From Bostrychus sinensis (lineage: Eukaryota > Chordata > Actinopteri > Gobiiformes > Eleotridae): DNA of 64,000 nucleotides. Made by a program: the position numbers and the translations under genes. The stretch is from assembly GCA_020698575.1 (NCBI GenBank), contig CM036247.1:1384436-1448435 (forward strand), given 5' to 3'. Each line of letters starts with the position of its first letter. The stretch's first letter is position 1. Below are positions 52,641 through 63,136 of the stretch, in pieces. The notes under the pieces were generated by a model. The model saw only the letters and a list, made by a program, of their open reading frames with translations. It was not told the origin of the DNA and did not search any database.

Positions 52641-55109
52641 GAGCCGGTCTCAGGATGAAGCCTCAGAGCACTTCCCTTTTCTCACTTCTGTTTCTGCTGC
52701 TTCTGCCTCGTCCTTCTCTGCTCTTCTCTCTAAACAACTGCACCATAGACTTTGACGATGAAAGTAAAGTAGTTTGTGATGAGCATCAGTTAACCACAGT
52801 TCCCTCTGACGTTCCTAAATCTGCAACGTATCTGAGTTTGTTGAACAATGACATCAAGAGAATCAGACAGACTGATCTAACCGGCTTCACCAGACTCCAG
52901 ACTTTAAACATGGCAAGCAGTAATATTTCTGACATCGAAGACGGAGCTTTTTCAGATTTGTCAGCTTTAACTTGGCTCAATTTGTCTTTCAACAAACTCC
53001 CAGCCCTGACTGACGACATGTTCAAGGGACTGTCCAGTTTAATGACTCTGTATTTAGGAGTTAACCAAATTAAATCTATTTCAAAGTTTGCCTTTGAGCC
53101 TTTAAACAACCTGCAGGAACTGAGTCTGGGGAACAATAAGTTGTTCCACTCCAGTGACATTACTAACACAGTTTCACACTGTCCATCGTTAAAGATTTTA
53201 ATTCTGGGATTTAACGAGTTTACTGTGTTTGAATCAGACCTTTTTCCATTTCCTTTGCTGAACCTCACAAAGCTGGATCTGAGCTCAAACCCACTGAGGA
53301 AGTTTAGTGTTCACTCAGATGTTTTTCCACATTTAGAATCACTGCATTTCATAATAAAGTCAATCACTGAATGGAATGTTTCTGACAAAGCCTTTCTCAG
53401 AAGCCTGAAAAGTTTAACCTTGAGTTTGACCAACTTTACCATTGAAACATATCGACTCATTTTCCAAAGTGTTGATTCCGTTGAGAGTCTTGATCTTGCT
53501 GGCACTGGCAGTTTGTTTGACAAAGGTCTGGTGGACTTTGCTTGTGGGATTCCATCTTTGCAAAAGTTGGATTTAGAAAATAATCACATCTTTATTTTAA
53601 ACGACACTCTTCTGCAGTCCTGCAGTAATCTCACTGAACTGGACCTTTCACAAAATTTAATGAGAGACTTGTCTGAGTCCTCACTGCAGATGTTGACACG
53701 ACTGACTCAGTTGAACATGGAGGCAAATGAATTATCCAGAATACCTCTGACCATCAGAAACATGTCCACTCTGACATTTCTGTCGTTTGATTATAACTAC
53801 ATCAGAGAAATCCAGTGTTCAGATTTTACTAATTTAACTTCATTAACAGAACTTAATCTAAACTCTAATCATATCACAACACTTAGCAGCTGTGTCTTTA
53901 AAGATCTTCAAAATTTAAAAGTACTCAATGTACAAAATAATTTCCTTTCTTATATAACTGAGAGTTTTGGCTTCAAGTTAGATCATTTGGTTACTTTAGA
54001 TGTTAAAGGCAACAACCTGGGATGGCTTGAGAAAGGAACCTTTACAAATCTACCATCTCTTACTGATTTAGATTTGACTTCAGTGAGCGAGACTTTTGTA
54101 AGAAATGGTGCATTCGAGGGACTTTTAAATTTAAAAAGGCTGACTTATTCACCAGCTCTCGGAAGCACTTGGAAGTTTACAGGTTTGCCAAAACTGGAAA
54201 AACTTGTTATGTTCCTTTCTTACCAGATATTGACTGAACTCTCAAACAGTGAACTTTTGGTTCGTTTGCCATCACTGCAGGAGTTAACTATGGTGGTTGA
54301 TAAAGAGATTTGTTATGCTTGGACAACAAGTTTTCTGAAAGGTTTGGGCAATTTAAAAGTATTGTCATTTGACAAATACTGCTGCGACATCCTTGAACCA
54401 GACTCATTTCTTTCCTTTTCTTATGTAGTAAATCTACAATTTATCAACTGTGAGGAGTTCAGTCCAGGTCCTGAGCTTTTTCAACCACTGACAGACTTAA
54501 AAGTGCTGGACTTGACTCACAGCAACATAAAATCTCTCATCTTTTTGGCTGAGGCCAACCTGACTAAACTGGAGAAGTTGGTCTTAGTGAACAATGAGCT
54601 GATGGTTATAAACGAGACTGTGTTTGAGGCGCTGCCTTCACTAAAATACCTCGACTTATCTGGAAACCCGTTTGCGTGTAACTGCTCAAACGCTGGCTTT
54701 ATTCAGTGGGCGATCAGAAACAAACAGGTTTATGTGGTCGGTGCTTTTCAGTACAGATGCTCGTCTCCTTTGTCTCATGAAGGACACTTCCTGCTGGACT
54801 TTAATGTCCAGTCGTGTTGGGAGTTTACTGCCTTCCTCTGCTTCATCTCCAGCTCTGCTTTGGTTCTTCTCACTCTTCTGTCATCGTTTATCTATCACTT
54901 TCTGCGATGGCAGCTGGTCTACGGCTTCTACCTCCTCCTGGCTTTTCTCTACCACAGTAAAAAGAGGAGACAGGGATGTCCTCACATCTACGACGCATTT
55001 GTTTCGTACAACGTTCACGACGAAGACTGGGTTTACGGAGAGTTACTGCCTGAACTGGAAGGACGACAAGGATGGAGGCTGTGTCTGCACCACCGCGACT
55101 TTGAGCCAG
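52641..55109 (+). CDS. TLR exon with signal peptide, ectodomain, membrane helix and first third of TIR
   Basis: An acceptor (CTTCCTCAG, 52632-52640) precedes the ATG by 14 nt, so there is an upstream non-coding exon. The frame is open for 818 codons from MKPQSTSLFSLLFLLLLPRP to the donor after HRDFEP. Beyond the donor the frame reads through about 30 intron codons to TGA at 55199-55201. Confidence 0.93.
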
Positions 55110-57889
55110 GTACAGGAGGTTCTGCAGATGCTACACAGACACAGGACAGGGCGTGTGATAAGAGCTGTATCATTATTAAACAGAAGATCTACGCTTGGTG
55201 AAAAGCCATCAAGTTCACAGTTTGAGAGGTATCAGTAAAACAATTCCTCATTTTTTTCCAGCAGCTTTTGGCCAAGATTAATCTGTTAAGTCTCAAAACA
55301 AGATGATGAATCTAAGCATTGATCAGGAAATATAAATATTACAGTATTATGTTACAGACCTTTTTCACACACCATGTTGTCAACCAGAAGTCATGTGCCT
55401 CTGTAACGGTCACTACAGCTGTAAATGTCAAATCTGGTGAGTGCGTTTAAGCACTCGCTCCATTTTGCCTTAGACAAGTGCTAACCGGAAGTACCAGCCA
55501 GACAATCTCTTTTCCTGTTTCATACAAAGAAGTTAGTGTGGTACCTCTTCGATAATATTTCGTTTCTGAGGTGGAACAATGAGGTGGAGTAACCCTAACA
55601 TTCTCAAACTGGGTTGGGGGTCTGCTAAAATTTGGTTTTATTGATTGACAATAATTTATAATCATTAATTTAGTTATGGTTTATAATTTTAAACATTCAT
55701 TAATGTACCACTACAGCAATAAAATAAACATTCTGAGTTAATTACCCTCACTTATATTTGGTCCACGTTTAAAACTCTGATGATTGTGATTCAGCATTGG
55801 GAGTGGACGATGCTGTAGGGGGTCCTTGGATTTTTTTTCTCTCTTGTAAGGGTTCCCTGGCCCCAAAAATGTTGAGAACCCCTGGAGTAACCAACGAGAA
55901 ACGAAGGATGGGACCTAAGCAGTGCACTGCTGACCCAAACAAATATGGCTGATTTTTTTGTTTTTTTTTTCCATAAAACCCCAGAATCTTGTGTATGTGA
56001 GCAGCTCTGTCCTTATTTGTGAGCAGGGACAGCAGCAGAAGCCAGTTGTACAAAGACTTGTGAAAGAAAAAGTGGGTTTGTTTGAATGTGGTGGTTACGT
56101 GGGACGTCAGAGGGACTTTACTGTTGTTAAAATGGAAACAGGACCAAGACAAAAATCCCACAGAGGACTGAACAACAACGAGGACTTCAGCAGAACCAAC
56201 AGGTGACCAAGGAAAGACCTAAACGCCGTTCATCAGAGACAAGTTCTTACATTAGCTCTGTAGGCAGTGCTACCTTGGTTAGCTTCCGCTTTCATAAGAT
56301 GCCCTGCAAATAAAGACTGTGATAGGACAGAGACAAATCAAACCAGAGTTTGCTCTGAGAGAGGAACTGGGTGGCCCTGCTTGCATAAAGTAAGTAGGAA
56401 AGGCTGGCTTGCCAGGCTATGAAAAAATACTGTGAAAATTAGACAATAAAATTTCAGTGACTGAAATTCGGAGACAAAAAAAATCAGACTCCTTTTTTTA
56501 GTGTTAAAAAATTCAGTGGTAAAAATTCAAAGGCATTTAAAGTTCAAAATCTGATGAAACAAGTTTGCTTCCATAGTGTTCATTTTTATGACAAAGTCTT
56601 TGCACAATGTTTTTCTTAACAAGATATCTTTACAAGATTGCACTTCTATAATAAAACAATAAATTATATCTTACATTAACATTATGTACAAAAAAACCTT
56701 AGCATTAGCATATGCTAACACACAGAGGTATTTTTGCTTCTTTTTGGGGCTTGGGTGGGTTTTACAGTTGGGAGAAGTGAGAAACATCCCCTGTCACTGT
56801 TTGGTCTGAAGAAAATGTATTACAAAATATTATAACGTCATTACAAGATACTGACATATTATGTTTTATGAAAACTTACTATATTTGTAGCTTTTAATAA
56901 TGCTAAAATGTCCAAACAACAAACTTATCATGTTAAAACGTAAAACAGATGACATTTATTTTTACTCACCAAGGTGGGAACATGCTTCAGGAGGAGGTCC
57001 ATGTATGTAACCTGCCAATATCTGACATAGTTTATATTCTGGTGTGTTCCAGGAAACCCATCATGGAGAACATCACAGACGCCATCTACAGCAGCAGGAA
57101 GACTCTGTGTGTGATCAACCGCCGATACCTGCAGAGCGAGTGGTGCTCACGGGAAATACAGATGGCCAGGTACGGACTCAGCAGTCTGGGTCTGACCTGG
57201 GTCTGACCTGGGTCTGACCTGGTTAAGTCTTAGTTTAGATCTGGTTAGGCCCAAATTTAGTCCTGGTGTAGACCTGGTTTTGACCTGATTTATATCAGGT
57301 TTAAGGTGTGTTCTTAATTTTTGTTTAGCTGAAATGAATTCAGGACAGGACAGTAGTGAACTATGCAAACAGAACAAACCAATAACAGACGTCTAACAGA
57401 ATCCAAAAACAGACCATACAATCTACGTCACCTACTACTACTGTTCTGACTACTACTATTACTGCTGCTACTACTACTGCTACTATAAAAAGTGTATTTT
57501 AGTAAACATTTGTAGCTACTGCCCACTTTTGTTAACTGATAAACCAATACTTCACAGACAGAAAGCTGTGACTAATGCAGCCAACAAAACAAGATGCAGT
57601 GGTAAACAGAAGTCACTGAACCCTAACTTTAACACGTACTTCCTGTCTCTGCAGCTTCCGCCTGTTCGACGAGCAGAAGGACGTGCTCGTCCTGTTGTTT
57701 CTGGAGCAGATCTCGTCCAATCAGCTGAGTCCCTTCTACCGCATGAGGAAGCTGGTGAAGAGCCGCACGTATCTGAGCTGGACCCAGGCCCACAGCCATA
57801 AGGGCCTGTTCTGGGAGAAGGTCCGCAGGGCGTTAGAGTCTGGGCACGAGCCTGGAGACAACCACAACCCGCTCACTGCTAACGTTTAG
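52655..57889 (+). CDS. Toll-like receptor, TLR11 group (TLR22/TLR23-like), TIR split by two introns
   Basis: Type I membrane receptor that senses microbial ligands, probably nucleic acid in this group, and signals through its TIR domain. Exons are 52655-55109, 57053-57169 and 57655-57889. Together they would give about 935 residues: signal peptide (about 1-25), roughly two dozen leucine-rich repeats, a C-terminal LRR cap (NPFACNC from about 671), a membrane helix (about 724-750) and the TIR domain from 779 (YDAFVSYN box 1, HRDFEPG box 2, FWEKVRRAL near box 3). The exon 1 donor region reads CCAGGTACAG, and phase needs one more base, so the joined frame is off by one. The gene is either a pseudogene by one base or affected by a sequence error. 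TLR22 and TLR23 cannot be separated here. Confidence 0.9.
55110..57052. other. TLR intron 1
   Basis: It contains a hAT-type fragment at about 55600-55885 (GGGGGTCTGCTAAAATTTGG to GTTGAGAACCCCTGGAG), related to the one at 58316-58560. No further exon is seen. Confidence 0.55.
57053..57169 (+). CDS. TLR exon, middle of TIR
   Basis: It encodes KPIMENITDAIYSSRKTLCV, INRRYLQSEWCSREIQMA. The acceptor is TTCCAG and the donor GTACGG. It enters with one base completing a codon, which exposes the missing base upstream. Confidence 0.93.
57185..57300. repeat. Short minisatellite GGTCTGACCTG next to the TLR donor
   Basis: Three clean 11-bp units, then degenerate GGTTTAGATCT-type units, starting 16 bp after the donor at 57170. 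Same word family as the arrays in slc4a7 and enpp7. Confidence 0.85.
57655..57889 (+). CDS. TLR last exon, end of TIR
   Basis: It encodes FRLFDEQKDVLVLLFLEQIS, FYRMRKLVKSRTYLSWTQAH, FWEKVRRALESGHEPGDN, ending HNPLTANV-TAG. The acceptor is CTGCAG. The last eight codons and the stop are the first unit of a 32-bp tandem repeat. Confidence 0.94.
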
Positions 57890-58058
57890 CTGCTAACAAC
57901 CCGCTCACTGCTAACGTTTAGCTGCTAACAACCCGCTCACTGCTAACGTTTAGCTGCTAACAACCCGCTCACTGCTAACGTTTAGCTGCTAACAACCCGC
58001 TCACTGCTAACGTTTAGCTGCTAACAACCCACTCACTGCTAACGTTTAGCTGCTAGCA
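57866..58058. repeat. 32-bp tandem repeat overlapping the TLR stop codon
   Basis: Six copies of AACCCGCTCACTGCTAACGT plus TTAGCTGCTAAC start at 57866, 57898, 57930, 57962, 57994 and 58026. The first lies within the coding sequence and carries the TAG stop. The last copies carry small changes. Confidence 0.95.
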
Positions 58059-58315
58059 ACCTCCCCACTTACATTTTTCATTTGATGGCAATTTATTAAG
58101 AAAAATAATGAGAGGTAAATAATTTTAGTGATATGATTTTAAGTTTCTTATGTTTTTCTCTTGGTTAAAATGGGAACAACTGGGGCATGCTTTGTTGAAA
58201 ATTGGAACACAGAGTGTTTTCACAGATCTGTGTTGGGACATGGGACAAGGAGCCTAAAACTGGGACTCCTCGTTAAACAGAGACATCTAGTCACCTTGGA
58301 AGATGGTCTATAGAC

Positions 58316-58560
58316 CAGAGCTACCCTTCTCAACTGGGGGGTTCCTGGACTGTAGGTTGGGGGTCCGCAAAAAAATATTAGTAATTTATAATTGTTAATT
58401 CTGTTATGGTATGTAATTTAAACATTCATAAATGTTAATGGGAACCACTACAGCAATAAAAAAACAACGTGAGCAGAGGATGCTAAAATGGGGTCCAAGG
58501 GATTTTTTGCTCTTCTGTAAGAGGCCCCTGGTCTCAGAAAGTTTGATAACCCCTGGACTC
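58316..58560. mobile_element. hAT-type MITE fragment
   Basis: TACCCTTCTCAACTGGGGGG at the left and GTTTGATAACCCCTGGA at the right. Similar to 55600-55885. Confidence 0.55.
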
Positions 58561-58698
58561 GAGCCTGGGAGTGATCCTGCCAACACCAATCGGCTGACAG
58601 GCTTCTTCAGCTTTGTGCGAGTGTGACGCCCACAAATGTGTGGTCACGTTGTTTTGATTTATTGTTGTTTGGCTAAGGTAATAATATAGTGGAGTTAA

Positions 58699-59524
58699 AG
58701 GTATTAGGGAGGATTTTTTCGACTGCTGACAAACAAGCGACTGTTTGTCCCTTTTTGAATACTGCGCATGCGTCAGGCCCCGCCCTTCACTGTTCCTTTC
58801 CAAGGAACTCCTCCACAGCGACGTGCACGAGCGTTGGAACACGAGTGTTTGTTTACAGCCGGCATCAGCAGAGATTCGCCTAAACCTAGACCTGCATTGT
58901 TTGTTTGCGCGACCTTTGACCTAGTTCCCCACACAGAGCCAATCACAGCACAGCACAAATATCTGTCCTCCTGCTGTTGGTAGCATTAGCAAACTGACTG
59001 CTGTACAGTTGAAATGATTCAACAGATAAAGAAAAAAGGCATTTTTTTCAAACGATAAGAAGTTACCTGTCCAGCAGAAACTTGACGACCAGTGCATCGT
59101 CTGAAGCCCTTTCTGTTCCTACAGCGCACGCCAACGTTGGAAAGAATCGCCAAGAACCACACAGGTTTTATTCTGCTCTTCTACGGTTTTTCTCCTCCTC
59201 CTCTGGTTCACTTCAAAAACAGTTTTCCTTTTGTGACCTCCACAGTTTTCCTCAGCCATTGTGTTCTTCGAAGTCAGGCTGTCCGCGTACGATGAGGCTC
59301 GGCTAACGCCGTGCTATATAAACATACTGTGTACGCATGCGCAGGCACAAGAACGCGCACGAAAACGATTGGTTGAGGTTTTTCAAGTCCCACAGAGTCC
59401 AGAGTTTATTAATATTATTATTATATTTTCTAATACACCAATTTATAAGCCTTATACAGGGCAATGAAGGTAGTTTTAATTAATATTGCAAAAAATGAAT
59501 TTATAAAGATCCTCCCTAATACCT
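58699..59524. mobile_element. TTAA-flanked MITE (Kolobok-like), 826 bp
   Basis: Perfect 16-bp inverted ends AGGTATTAGGGAGGAT, each bordered by TTAA (58695-58698 and 59525-59528). TTAA duplication fits Kolobok or piggyBac; the AGG start favours Kolobok. Inside are NRF1-like TGCGCATGCGT sites near both ends and a TATATAAA (59315-59322). Confidence 0.85.
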
Positions 59525-59529
59525 TTAAT

Positions 59530-60409
59530 CAGGATTTGCAATGTGCTATACCAACTTTCACCACTGGATGGCAGCACTGTCAGTGAGACAACATGGATGT
59601 ATTATTAGTTTTATAATACAGCCATGGTCCACAGATACAGAGCTCAAGGACTCAAGTGAAATAACGGTGTCTGTTCCTTTTGTGTTTTTCAGGTTAGTAC
59701 AGTTTCCCAAAGCACAAGCCTGACTCTTATAAAGTCAGTACAATATAACATTTGGTACAATGTCAATTTGTTGGTTGCAGACGCCATTTTCACTCTGTAT
59801 TGGTAACAGTTTTGTTTATGCTATTAGCTTAGCATGCTAATTGCCGCGCTAGCTTAGCGACCCGTTTTCTGTCAGGCTCCATTGTAGTTTATGTTTCTTA
59901 AACCTGTCCCCAGCCACACTGTATGATGTCTAAAGTTATTGTAATGCTGTTAGAATGTTATTAATATGTTTTTGGAAATTGGTAAAAGCTAAAGGTGTCG
60001 TCCTGTATCCTGCTAAGACTGAAAATGCTAATTGTATGTGACATTGAACTGCTAATGTAATGTGGGAGAACAAGTAGTATGATATTTTTGCTATTGATGA
60101 GTTAAGTTGAAGTTGATTTTAGAGAATTACAGTAACAGTATATTAAGAGACTAAATAATATTTGAATGTAACATGGTACAATACAAAACAAAACTACAGG
60201 ATATTGACTGAATGAAATTGTGAATTGTTTACAGAACACAAATAAAAGTCAGTCCACAGACGCAGAGCTCAAGGACACAAGCGAAATAACGGTGTCTGTC
60301 TTCCTTTCGTGTTTTCCAGACCAGATACTTTCCCTAAAAATAAATTTTAAACTGCAAGCAGTGTTGTACCGGCCCAAAACCTGCTACACGAGTTTGTATT
60401 GATCTTCCA
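59530..60409. repeat. Region with a direct ~75-bp duplicate pair
   Basis: 59625-59695 and 60246-60320 share TCCACAGATACAGAGCTCAA, GAAATAACGGTGTCTGT and TCGTGTTTTCCAG-like ends. Both translate to STDxELKDxSEITVSV. No gene is recognised around them. Confidence 0.55.
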
Positions 60410-61130
60410 CCAATGTTAGAAGTCATGATAGAAGTCATGTTAGAAGTGAGGTTAGAAGTGAGGTTAGAAGTCATGATAGAAGTCACGTTAGAAATCACGT
60501 TAGAAGTCAGGTTAGAAGTCATGTTAGAAGTCACATTAGAAGTCACGTTAGAAGTCATGATAGAAGTCACGTTAGAAGTCATGATAGAAGTCATGATAGA
60601 AGTCACGTTAGAAGTCAGGTTAGAAGTCACAGTCATGATAGAAGTCATGTTAGAAGTCACGTTAGAAGTCACATTAGAAGTGAGGTTAGAAGTCATGTTA
60701 GAAGTCACGTTAGAAGTCATGTAGAAGTCATGTTAGAAGTCACGTTAGAAGTGAGGTTAGAAGTCACGTTAGAAGTCAGGTTAGAAGTCACGTTAGAAGT
60801 GAGGTTAGAAGTCACGTTAGACGTCACGTTAGAAGTCAGGTTAGAAGTCACGTTACAAGTGAGGTTAGAAGTCACGTTAGAAGTCACGTTAGAAGTGAGG
60901 TTAGAAGTCACGTTAGAAGTCACGTTAGAAGTCAGGTTAGAAGTCACGTTAGAAGTCACGTTAGAAGTGAGGTTAGAAGTCACGTTAGAAGTCACGTTAG
61001 AAGTCATGTCAGAAGTCATATCAGAAGTCACGTTAGAAGTCAGGTTAGAAGTCACGTTAGAAGTCAGATTAGAAGTCAGATTAGAAGTGAGGTTAGAAGT
61101 CATGTTAGAAGTCAGGTTGGTGAGTTGCAT
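60410..61130. repeat. 12-bp minisatellite GTTAGAAGTCAC
   Basis: About 60 units of GTTAGAAGTCAC, GTTAGAAGTGAG, GTTAGAAGTCAT or GATAGAAGTCAT. Since 12 is a multiple of three, long repetitive frames exist on both strands (LEVT on plus, TSNV on minus). I regard these as non-coding. Confidence 0.95.
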
Positions 61131-62480
61131 GTGCATGAGGTTAGAAAATTCCACTTACCCCAAGGACAGATCATTTAGCTTAAAATAAGTAAAAGTAGGG
61201 AAGAAATAACTTGAAACAAGTCAATCTAGTGATAAGTTACCTAATAAGTAAATAAATTCAATCTAGTGAAAATTGTTAGAATCAAGATTAATCTGAATTC
61301 AAGTCATTTAAACAAATGTAGATATTGATTTTTTTTCAGAGTACAGAGAAGTTCCCTCAACACTTTTAACAGCTTTTATGATAAATCTGACTTATTTATA
61401 TTTAACAACTATGAACTGCTATTCATCTCAACCCAAAGGCACAACAATGACTCTTCCTTTGAAAGCTTAAACAAAACAATAAAAGTTTTTTATTTTGTTT
61501 CAATAAAACTCCATACATTCATAAACAAATATATTACTTGAAAGAACTTAAATAACATGTCACCTAAATCTTTGTAATGGTAGATATCGGATAATGCTGA
61601 GTCAAACAAACACTCTTTAAAGGTAAACAGGCTTAAAGGTAAACATACCATAATTAACAGATAACTGGACAGAAACAAATGTATTTAGAAAGAAAACAGT
61701 GTACAAAAGTAGTTATTAATATCACTGTGTCCCGTTGGCGTACCTATTTATGTTATTTACTTTGTCTTTTGATGTGACGCTGTGTTTACTGTTTCAGGAT
61801 TATTGTCCAAATAAATGAGGAACTGTGGCGTGACCAAAGTAAACAGATCCTGGACCTGGTTAGTGCTGTTTTAGCCCTGGTTTAATCAGGTTTTATACAC
61901 CTGGTTTAGTAACACCTGAGTCTTTCTTTCGGCATCATTTAGGTTTGGTTTAGTGCTTAAATGTTTGTTCATCATAAAAAGGGAACTGAGCTCATGGACA
62001 GTGCTTGTGTTTTTTATACTGTGCAGACCATAACCAGGGCTGTACTGTTTAAACATTATTAACACAATGTTCACACAGGAAATAAACTGGTCACTAGTGT
62101 TGTAGTCAAGACCAAGACCAGTCCAGTCCAGAGTGAACTGAGATTTTCAGAGTTAAAGACGAAATAAAGGGGTTTTAAAAACAGTGTTCCTGCAGGTAAC
62201 AGCAAGTCTAATTTAATGCTTTTTAATGCCATTTTTAACATTGTTAATGTTAGAAAAATACAATTGTGGCAGCTTTAAGAGTCAAAATGTATTTTAAAAG
62301 TGTAAAAAAAAAACAAAAAAGCACTAGTAATGTTAAAAGTTCTACAAGTTCTACATGTAACGTTATTTGCGATGCCATGCAGTGATTTTACAAGGACAAC
62401 CTGCAGAAGTAGAAGCCACAGGGCTCTGTAAAGACAACTTTCTGTTCAGACGGTGAGTCATCTGTAAAACTCAGAGGGAG
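61131..62480. other. AT-rich stretch without recognised genes
   Basis: The only repeat noted is the GTGTTGTAGTCAAGACC fragment at 62095-62170, shared with 10996 and 48278. Confidence 0.45.
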
Positions 62481-62640
62481 GAGCCGCTTGAGCCGCGTTA
62501 CAGCAGCAGCTCTGACGCCCTCGGTGTGGATTGACGCTTTTAAACAGTACGCTGCTGCTGCGACGCTCTCCAGACGTTTTCGGTGTGAATTCAGGGTAAC
62601 AGCTCATCAAATGCACTGTGAGCCCAATGCACGGCAGGAG
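62481..62640. mobile_element. Fragment of a CGGTGTGAA-type DNA transposon
   Basis: CG-rich words (GACGCCCTCGGTGTGGATTG, GTTTTCGGTGTGAATTCAGG) match those in 20262-20960. Confidence 0.35.
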
Positions 62641-62739
62641 AATATAGATTTTTTTATACAGAAATACTTGTTACAAATCTGCTGCAGGCTAAACTGTGAG
62701 TAGGCTGAGAGTTGATTGCAGCGCACCGTCCCAGAGAGA

Positions 62740-63136
62740 TCAGGTGGACCCGACCCCTCCTCTGTGCTCCTGTTTACGCAGCAGCTCCACGTCGCCGTAG
62801 CGGTGAACCCTCTCTTTGGCTTTGTGCCGGGTTTTCGGCTGCACCAGTTCCTCCTGGCTGATTTCCCGCTCCATCCTGAGTTGGCTCCGGATCTCGGTCT
62901 CCGTTTCTTCGTCCGGGTCGGCGAGGCACAGCAGCACCGCGCTCGCCGACAGGTTCACCGCCTTGGTCCGCCGGGGGTCACGCTGCGGCGGGGCTTTCTG
63001 TCGGAGGAAGCGCCGCGCGATGGCGAGCAGCGTGCGGTAAACGCTCACGCTGATGGGTTCAAACTTCACAAAGTTCTTCAGTTTGTTACAGCTCATTTTG
63101 TGGAGCAGAAGATGGACCAGCGTGCCGTCGTACAAC
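62740..63136 (-). CDS. Terminal exon of an unidentified gene
   Basis: A minus-strand frame follows a good acceptor (GGTTTTCAG) and encodes 132 residues: LYDGTLVHLLLHKMSCNKLK, NFVKFEPISVSVYRTLLAIA, RRFLRQKAPPQ, ending in EHRGGVGST-TGA. The first half is a mixed hydrophobic helical or globular segment and the second half is charged and probably disordered. It is GC-rich against AT-rich surroundings, which supports coding. I do not recognise the family. Earlier exons would lie beyond the right edge of the window. The exon enters with one base completing a codon. Confidence 0.6.

Noticed and set aside
60413..61188. Long LEVT-type and TSNV-type frames
   Set aside because: A 12-bp repeat keeps any frame open on both strands; no unique sequence or conserved start.
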